Assembly (NCBI GenBank): GCA_026702755.1
Contig: JAPPBX010000082.1
Location: forward strand, 112,656 to 176,655
From: Candidatus Poribacteria bacterium
GTDB lineage: Bacteria; Poribacteria; WGA-4E; WGA-3G
Reading direction: 5' to 3'
Length of the DNA: 64,000 nucleotides
Shown in pieces: positions 60,009 to 64,000 of the stretch. Each line of letters opens with the position of its first letter. The first letter of the stretch is position 1. The position numbers and the translations under genes are program-made. Under the pieces are notes generated by a model that made no database searches, was not told the origin of the DNA, and saw only the letters and a list, made by a program, of their open reading frames with translations.

Positions 60009-61104
60009 TGTAGTCTTCATCAGGCGTAACGCCGAGACCTGGACCCTCCGGCACCGTGACAACATGATCGTGGATTTCGACACCGCTCACCGCCATGGTT
60101 GTCAGAAAAGCGGGGGCGTTGAGTTCAGCGGGGAGCACCAAATCCAAAGTTGAAAACAGATGGACACTCGCGATGAAACCGATCCCTGCTTCTGTCAGAC
60201 CGCTGCCGAGTAATTCAAGCGAATTGGCTTCGGCAACGTGAACACTCTTGAGGCATTCCGCCAACCCACCAGATTTACACACTTTCAAGACAACCGCATC
60301 TGCACATTCCAAACGTGCGATTTTCGCCAAGTCGAAGTAGGTGAAGCAACCCTCGTCAATGGCGATCGGAATCGGGGCATCTTCTCGCACCCGCTTCATA
60401 CCGAACCAATCTTGACTCGCCACAGGTTGCTCCATGCAGTAAATTTCACGAATGTCCGCAACCCGCTTCAGCAATTCAAGCGCATTCGATGGCGTATAGG
60501 ACTGATTCGCATCGATCCAGAGTTTGGCATCTGGCATCGCTTCGTGCACTGCGCGTAAGCGTTCTTCATCCGCTGCTGGAACACCAGCGACTTTCACTTT
60601 GAAGCAGGCACAGGGGGATAAAGCCTTCGCCTTCAACCCCATTATTTCGGGGGTATCAATACTCAAAGCATAACAGAGCGGAAGTGCATCGTGCCGTTTG
60701 CCACCGAAGAGGGCATGTACCGGCACATCAAGGATGCGTCCATTGAGGTCATGTAAAGCGATGTCCACTGCAGCTTTCGCAAAGGGATGTCCGTTGCTGA
60801 CAGCGGGTTTCAATGCGTCATAGATGGCGTGATGGATCTGATTGAGATCCAAAGGATTGCGTCCGAGTAGCAGCGGTGCGATGTAATGTCGAATGGTGGT
60901 CGTGATGGATTCGGTCGTCTCGTAACTCCATGAGGGGAGTGCGCGTTGTTCTCCCCAACCGACGTAGCCATCGTCCGTTGTAATCTTAACGAAGACATGA
61001 TCGCCTGCAGAACTGGCATCTCCGACAAATCCCGTCCCGATATTAAAGATGTCTTTCATCCTGACGGCAGTGGGATAAACGTCTACGTGTGCTATTTTAC
61101 GCAT
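59974..61104 (-). CDS. Mandelate racemase/muconate lactonizing enzyme family protein
   Basis: 376 residues of the enolase superfamily. Visible barrel residues: the K-x-K base FKVKVAG, metal ligands in WIDANQSY, CMEQPV and AIDEG, and the second lysine in VLKVCKSGGL. The two lysines place it in the MLE-type branch, which includes dipeptide epimerases and some amino or sugar acid dehydratases. It is divergent from the small zinc protein-KdgK operon 200 bases away. Specificity cannot be read from the sequence. Confidence 0.88.
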   Translation of the reverse strand: MRKIAHVDVYPTAVRMKDIFNIGTGFVGDASSAGDHVFVKITTDDGYVGWGEQRALPSWSYETTESITTTIRHYIAPLLLGRNPLDLNQIHHAIYDALKPAVSNGHPFAKAAVDIALHDLNGRILDVPVHALFGGKRHDALPLCYALSIDTPEIMGLKAKALSPCACFKVKVAGVPAADEERLRAVHEAMPDAKLWIDANQSYTPSNALELLKRVADIREIYCMEQPVASQDWFGMKRVREDAPIPIAIDEGCFTYFDLAKIARLECADAVVLKVCKSGGLAECLKSVHVAEANSLELLGSGLTEAGIGFIASVHLFSTLDLVLPAELNAPAFLTTMAVSGVEIHDHVVTVPEGPGLGVTPDEDYINENLLDVESS

Positions 61105-61239
61105 GGACAGATAGTGTGCTCCGTTATTATCTCAAAGAGTCTGGAATCGGAGTTCCCTCCTACAAGAAAATTGATTTGTCTGAAGTGCTCACACTCGTAT
61201 TTTAGCACAGAAGCGATTGATTAATCAAACGAATTTCCG

Positions 61240-61268
61240 TTGACATCTTCCCAATTATCCGCTATAGT
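61240..61268 (+). promoter_or_regulatory. Sigma-70-type promoter before the zinc-ribbon protein and kdgK
   Basis: TTGACA (61240-61245), exactly 17 bases, TATAGT (61263-61268). This is the best housekeeping-type promoter in the window; the first ATG follows 45 bases later. Confidence 0.85.
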
Positions 61269-61313
61269 AGTAGGAACATTCGTTGTTGTATATCGTTATG
61301 AGGAAAACCTGAA

Positions 61314-61586
61314 ATGCTATTCGCCATTTTTGTAATTCTTACACCTATCGCCGTTTGGTTAATCTTGCACTTTATGTCTCGGCGGAAATCCAGCGCAGAA
61401 ACGACTGAACCGGAAGATCTTCTGGAAGTCTGCGCGGTCTGCCAAAACGAATTTATGATGAGCGAATTGCTTGAAAAAGAGATCGGCGGATACGGTAGAG
61501 TTTACTGTTTCTGCAAACAGTGTATTGAAAACCTCTATCACGAATACCAGAATAGAAACAAAACAGACACCGAAATAGGAGAATGA
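61314..61586 (+). CDS. Small membrane protein with a cytoplasmic zinc ribbon
   Basis: 90 residues. One membrane helix (FAIFVILTPIAVWLILHFM) is followed by a basic turn and a four-cysteine cluster (VCAVCQNEF and CFCKQCIE), a likely zinc ribbon. AGGA lies upstream of the ATG, and the gene is four bases from kdgK. Its role is unknown; position suggests co-expression with the sugar kinase. Confidence 0.72.
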   Translation: MLFAIFVILTPIAVWLILHFMSRRKSSAETTEPEDLLEVCAVCQNEFMMSELLEKEIGGYGRVYCFCKQCIENLYHEYQNRNKTDTEIGE

Positions 61587-61589
61587 ACT

Positions 61590-62633
61590 ATGCACGATTT
61601 AGTCACATTTGGGGAAGCGATGATCCGACTCACCGCCCCAGAATTCATGAGGCTTGAACAGGTATCATCGTTGGCAATCACAGCAGGTGGTGCGGAGATG
61701 AACGTCGCTGTCAACGCTGCACAACTCGGATTGCGGACGACATGGGTATCACGGCTCGTGGATAACTGGTCAGGACGCTATATCCGTAACAAGGGACGCG
61801 AACTCGGCGTGGATATGTCGAACATCGTCTGGGTGGATTTTGACGGCGTTGGCTTGGAGCGGAACGGGTTTTATCACCTCGAAATGGGAGCGGGACCGCG
61901 GGCAAGTAGTGTTACTTATGACCGCGGCTATTCCGCGATTTCCAACGTGCAGGTCGGAGAGATCGATTGGGCATCTATTTTCAGTGGTGCACGCTGGTTC
62001 CATCTCAGTGGGATTACACCTGCGTTGTCAGCGTCCGCGGCGGCTGTCTCGGCAGAAGCACTCAAGGCGGCACGCGCGGCAGGGGTCAAAACAAGTTACG
62101 ATCTGAACTTCCGCTCCAAACTGTGGAGTGCTGAGGAAGCACAAGCAGCGAACCGACCAATGATAGAGCATGTCTCCGTTCTTATCGGGAATGAAGAGGA
62201 TTTTGAGAAATCCCTCGGTTTCGCGGCGGAAGGAACAACTGAAGCGTATAGCAGCCTTGAACCTGAGAGTTACAAGGCAGTTGCAGAGCGTGTCAAGGAG
62301 ACTTTCCCAAACGTTGAAATGATCGGTACGACGTTGCGTGATGCCAAAACGGGTTGGTTGAACGATTGGCGGACGCTCCTGTTTGATGGTGAAGAATTTT
62401 ACCTGTCCCGTATCTATGAGGATTTGGAACTCGTAGACCGAGTGGGTGGTGGTGATAGTTTCTCGTCGGGACTCATCTATAGCCTCTTGAACGGAAAATC
62501 ACCGCAGGAAGCCGTCGATTTCGCAGGCGGGTATTCCGCCTTGGCGCATACTTTCCCCGGTGACTTCAACTGGGCAACGGCAGAAGAGGCAGAAAAAGCG
62601 ATGGCAGCGGGGGGCGTGCGTATCAGCCGTTAA
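61590..62633 (+). CDS. kdgK: PfkB family kinase, 2-dehydro-3-deoxygluconokinase-like
   Basis: 347 residues. The start VTFGEAMIRLTAPEF and GGAEMNVAVNAAQLG are those of KdgK, and the PfkB signature with catalytic Asp is DRVGGGDSFSSGLIYSLL. It would phosphorylate 2-keto-3-deoxygluconate to the 6-phosphate in the breakdown of uronates or gluconate. It is followed by a hydroxyacid dehydrogenase 12 bases downstream, so the two form an operon with the zinc protein. No KDPG aldolase is in view. Confidence 0.87.
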   Translation: MHDLVTFGEAMIRLTAPEFMRLEQVSSLAITAGGAEMNVAVNAAQLGLRTTWVSRLVDNWSGRYIRNKGRELGVDMSNIVWVDFDGVGLERNGFYHLEMGAGPRASSVTYDRGYSAISNVQVGEIDWASIFSGARWFHLSGITPALSASAAAVSAEALKAARAAGVKTSYDLNFRSKLWSAEEAQAANRPMIEHVSVLIGNEEDFEKSLGFAAEGTTEAYSSLEPESYKAVAERVKETFPNVEMIGTTLRDAKTGWLNDWRTLLFDGEEFYLSRIYEDLELVDRVGGGDSFSSGLIYSLLNGKSPQEAVDFAGGYSALAHTFPGDFNWATAEEAEKAMAAGGVRISR

Positions 62634-62645
62634 ACGGATAAATCT

Positions 62646-63659
62646 ATGAAAAAAATTTTACTCTCTCATGTTTTTGAAAATACCGAGTTTGATACTGCGG
62701 AACGCCGAGCAGCGTTAGCAGATTTGCAGCAACTGGGTGAGTTGAGCATTCACCCCCGAGAACTAACTGGGGAACACGCTGATGGTGTTGTTGGTGTGAT
62801 CGCAAGCGGCGTGCCCTTTCATGAAAGTTTCTATCAAGCGGCGGAATCCCTCCGGATTATTGCGCGTTGGGGTGTCGGATACGAAACTGTTAACGTAGAC
62901 TTGGCAACAGAATACGGGGTCATTGTTACGATTGCCCCTGAACACATGGTGACCGTTGCTGAATATGCGATTGCACAGTGGTTCGCGACTATGAAACGGG
63001 TCTACACGCTCAATAGAGCCTCCCACAGCGGGAATTTCGGGCTTATTAAGACACACGAAGTAATGGATTCTACGCTCGGTCTGTACGGATTTGGTCGGAT
63101 TGGGCAAGAGGTTGCCCGGCGTGCGCGTCCGCTACTCGGTGAGGAAGGACGGCTCTTGGTTTACGATGTTCGTCCAGACATCGCTGAAGTCGCAGCGCAA
63201 TTCGGTGCAGAGGCTGTTGATACACCGTTGAAACTCTTTGAAGAGAGTGATACCGTCTCGCTACACCTATCGGGCGCGGCTACTGTTGTCGGCTATGAGG
63301 AATTCTGCGCCATGAAACCGCATGCGTCCCTCATCAACCCATCGCGCGGGAACCTTGTTGACGATGCAGCCGCCAATCGAGCCGTCAGCGAAAACCGACT
63401 CTGGTATTATGTCGTGGACGATCCGGTTAACGGACCGCGGGCGATCCACAAAGACCACCCGCGCATCATCTGTACCAATCACAACGCCGGCATGACTGTT
63501 GAATCTGGTATTCGGTTGGATCTTCGGACGATTGGGCAAGTCACAGATGCGATTCAGGGACGCGCACCGGCATACATGCTGAACCCAGAAGTGCTGGAAC
63601 ATCCCAGAGTTAAAGCATTTTGCAAAGACACTTCACAACCTCTGAAACTGTGCCTTTAG
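62646..63659 (+). CDS. D-2-hydroxyacid dehydrogenase
   Basis: 337 residues. The NAD loop GLYGFGRIGQEVARRA and the catalytic residues around INPSRGNLVDDAA and CTNHNAGMT (the His is in HNAG, where most relatives have H-x-G-G) fit the family that includes phosphoglycerate and glyoxylate reductases. The substrate is probably a sugar-derived hydroxyacid, judging by its place after kdgK. The 3' end overlaps the convergent methylase by four bases. Confidence 0.88.
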   Translation: MKKILLSHVFENTEFDTAERRAALADLQQLGELSIHPRELTGEHADGVVGVIASGVPFHESFYQAAESLRIIARWGVGYETVNVDLATEYGVIVTIAPEHMVTVAEYAIAQWFATMKRVYTLNRASHSGNFGLIKTHEVMDSTLGLYGFGRIGQEVARRARPLLGEEGRLLVYDVRPDIAEVAAQFGAEAVDTPLKLFEESDTVSLHLSGAATVVGYEEFCAMKPHASLINPSRGNLVDDAAANRAVSENRLWYYVVDDPVNGPRAIHKDHPRIICTNHNAGMTVESGIRLDLRTIGQVTDAIQGRAPAYMLNPEVLEHPRVKAFCKDTSQPLKLCL

Positions 63660-64000
63660 TTTTTCTCAAGAAGGAAAAGGAATTCACGGTTCGGCGTTTC
63701 AGCATCACTTATCCATTCGTCCGTCCATCGCATACCCGCCATGACGTTCCTTTTGTAGTCAAGCTCAAGGACAGCGAGGAGTTTTCCGTTATTTTGCATG
63801 ACTTCATTGAGTTGCTCAGCAGTTGCGCGACCGCCAGAACTGTAGGACAGTAGAATCCAACGGGCTTGTGTCTCTTGGATTAACCGCGCGATAGCTTCAA
63901 CGGCGATGAAACGTCCGTCCCCGTTGCGACGGAATTCTTCAAATACAGACGCGGCGAGGCGATCTGATGTATCTTCTCGCCGTTTTGCTTTGCCGAAAAG
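63656..64000 (-). CDS. DNA adenine methylase, C-terminal part (runs off right edge)
   Basis: 115 codons visible, ending at the stop 63656-63658. WILLSYSSGGRATAEQLNEV and RNVMAGMRWTDEWI, then NREFLFLLEKN, are the C-terminal motifs of D12-class N6-adenine DNA methylases such as the Dam/DpnM group. The catalytic D/N-PPY and AdoMet motifs would lie beyond the edge. Whether it belongs to a restriction system cannot be seen. Confidence 0.75.
   Translation of the reverse strand, partial: LFGKAKRREDTSDRLAASVFEEFRRNGDGRFIAVEAIARLIQETQARWILLSYSSGGRATAEQLNEVMQNNGKLLAVLELDYKRNVMAGMRWTDEWISDAETPNREFLFLLEKN

Overview
The window looks like chromosomal DNA of an uncultured, roughly 48-50% GC bacterium. Gene content suggests Candidatus Poribacteria or a close relative: phytanoyl-CoA dioxygenase, several Gfo/Idh/MocA oxidoreductases and xylose-isomerase-like TIM barrels, a sulfatase, exported propeller and LamG-like proteins, sigma factors fused to beta-propellers, and many interspersed palindromic repeats. 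This placement is inference from gene content; no rRNA or other marker gene is present, and no tRNA was recognised.

Layout. 1-15.3 kb holds an extracytoplasmic-function (ECF) sigma regulon on the minus strand: two membrane-anchored sigma factors (one cut by the left edge, one complete with a large Asp-box propeller), a STAS protein, a TlpA-type thioredoxin and a truncated paralogue of it. Each is preceded by a copy of the same promoter, TGCAACC-N17-[CT]GTCACT. Among them lie a LamG-like exported protein, a NUDIX hydrolase, two tandem ABC-2 permeases and a prepilin-like protein. 15.4-26.8 kb is a mixed metabolic and housekeeping stretch: PhyH dioxygenase, oxidoreductase, PIN toxin-antitoxin pair, ArgB, zinc alcohol dehydrogenase, lipoprotein, ComEC, GNAT acetyltransferase and a membrane protein.

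26.9-38.7 kb is the main accessory island: a 64-repeat CRISPR array read on the minus strand, with its leader at the right end, followed by cas2, cas1, a decayed cas4 remnant and an effector operon (Csf3-like, Csf2-like Cas7, small helical subunit, large subunit with an N-terminal HD motif) and cas6. No Cas3, DinG, Cas9, Cas12 or GGDD-type Cas10 palm is visible. Gene order and motifs best match a type IV-C-like effector that, unusually, has its own adaptation genes and a long array. The cas4 truncation exactly at the effector/adaptation junction suggests that modules were exchanged.

38.7-51 kb holds a CopD-like protein, BatC-BatD, three tandem paralogous exported proteins, a MutL/GlmL-family protein, sugar-isomerase and oxidoreductase genes and a HicBA pair. 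51-64 kb holds a nucleotidyltransferase fused to a DUF89 phosphatase-like domain, a CapK-like adenylate-forming enzyme, a sulfatase, a nuclease-like orphan, a Tat-exported molybdopterin oxidoreductase, an MFS transporter, an enolase-superfamily enzyme, a KdgK-type kinase, a D-2-hydroxyacid dehydrogenase and the end of an adenine DNA methylase.

Two features run across the window. Five exported proteins of different folds share a C-terminal tail, V-x-P-x-x-K-x-x-T-x-W-[AG]-x-[IL]-K, that looks like a sorting or anchoring signal. At least three families of interspersed palindromic or MITE-like repeats fill the intergenic gaps.
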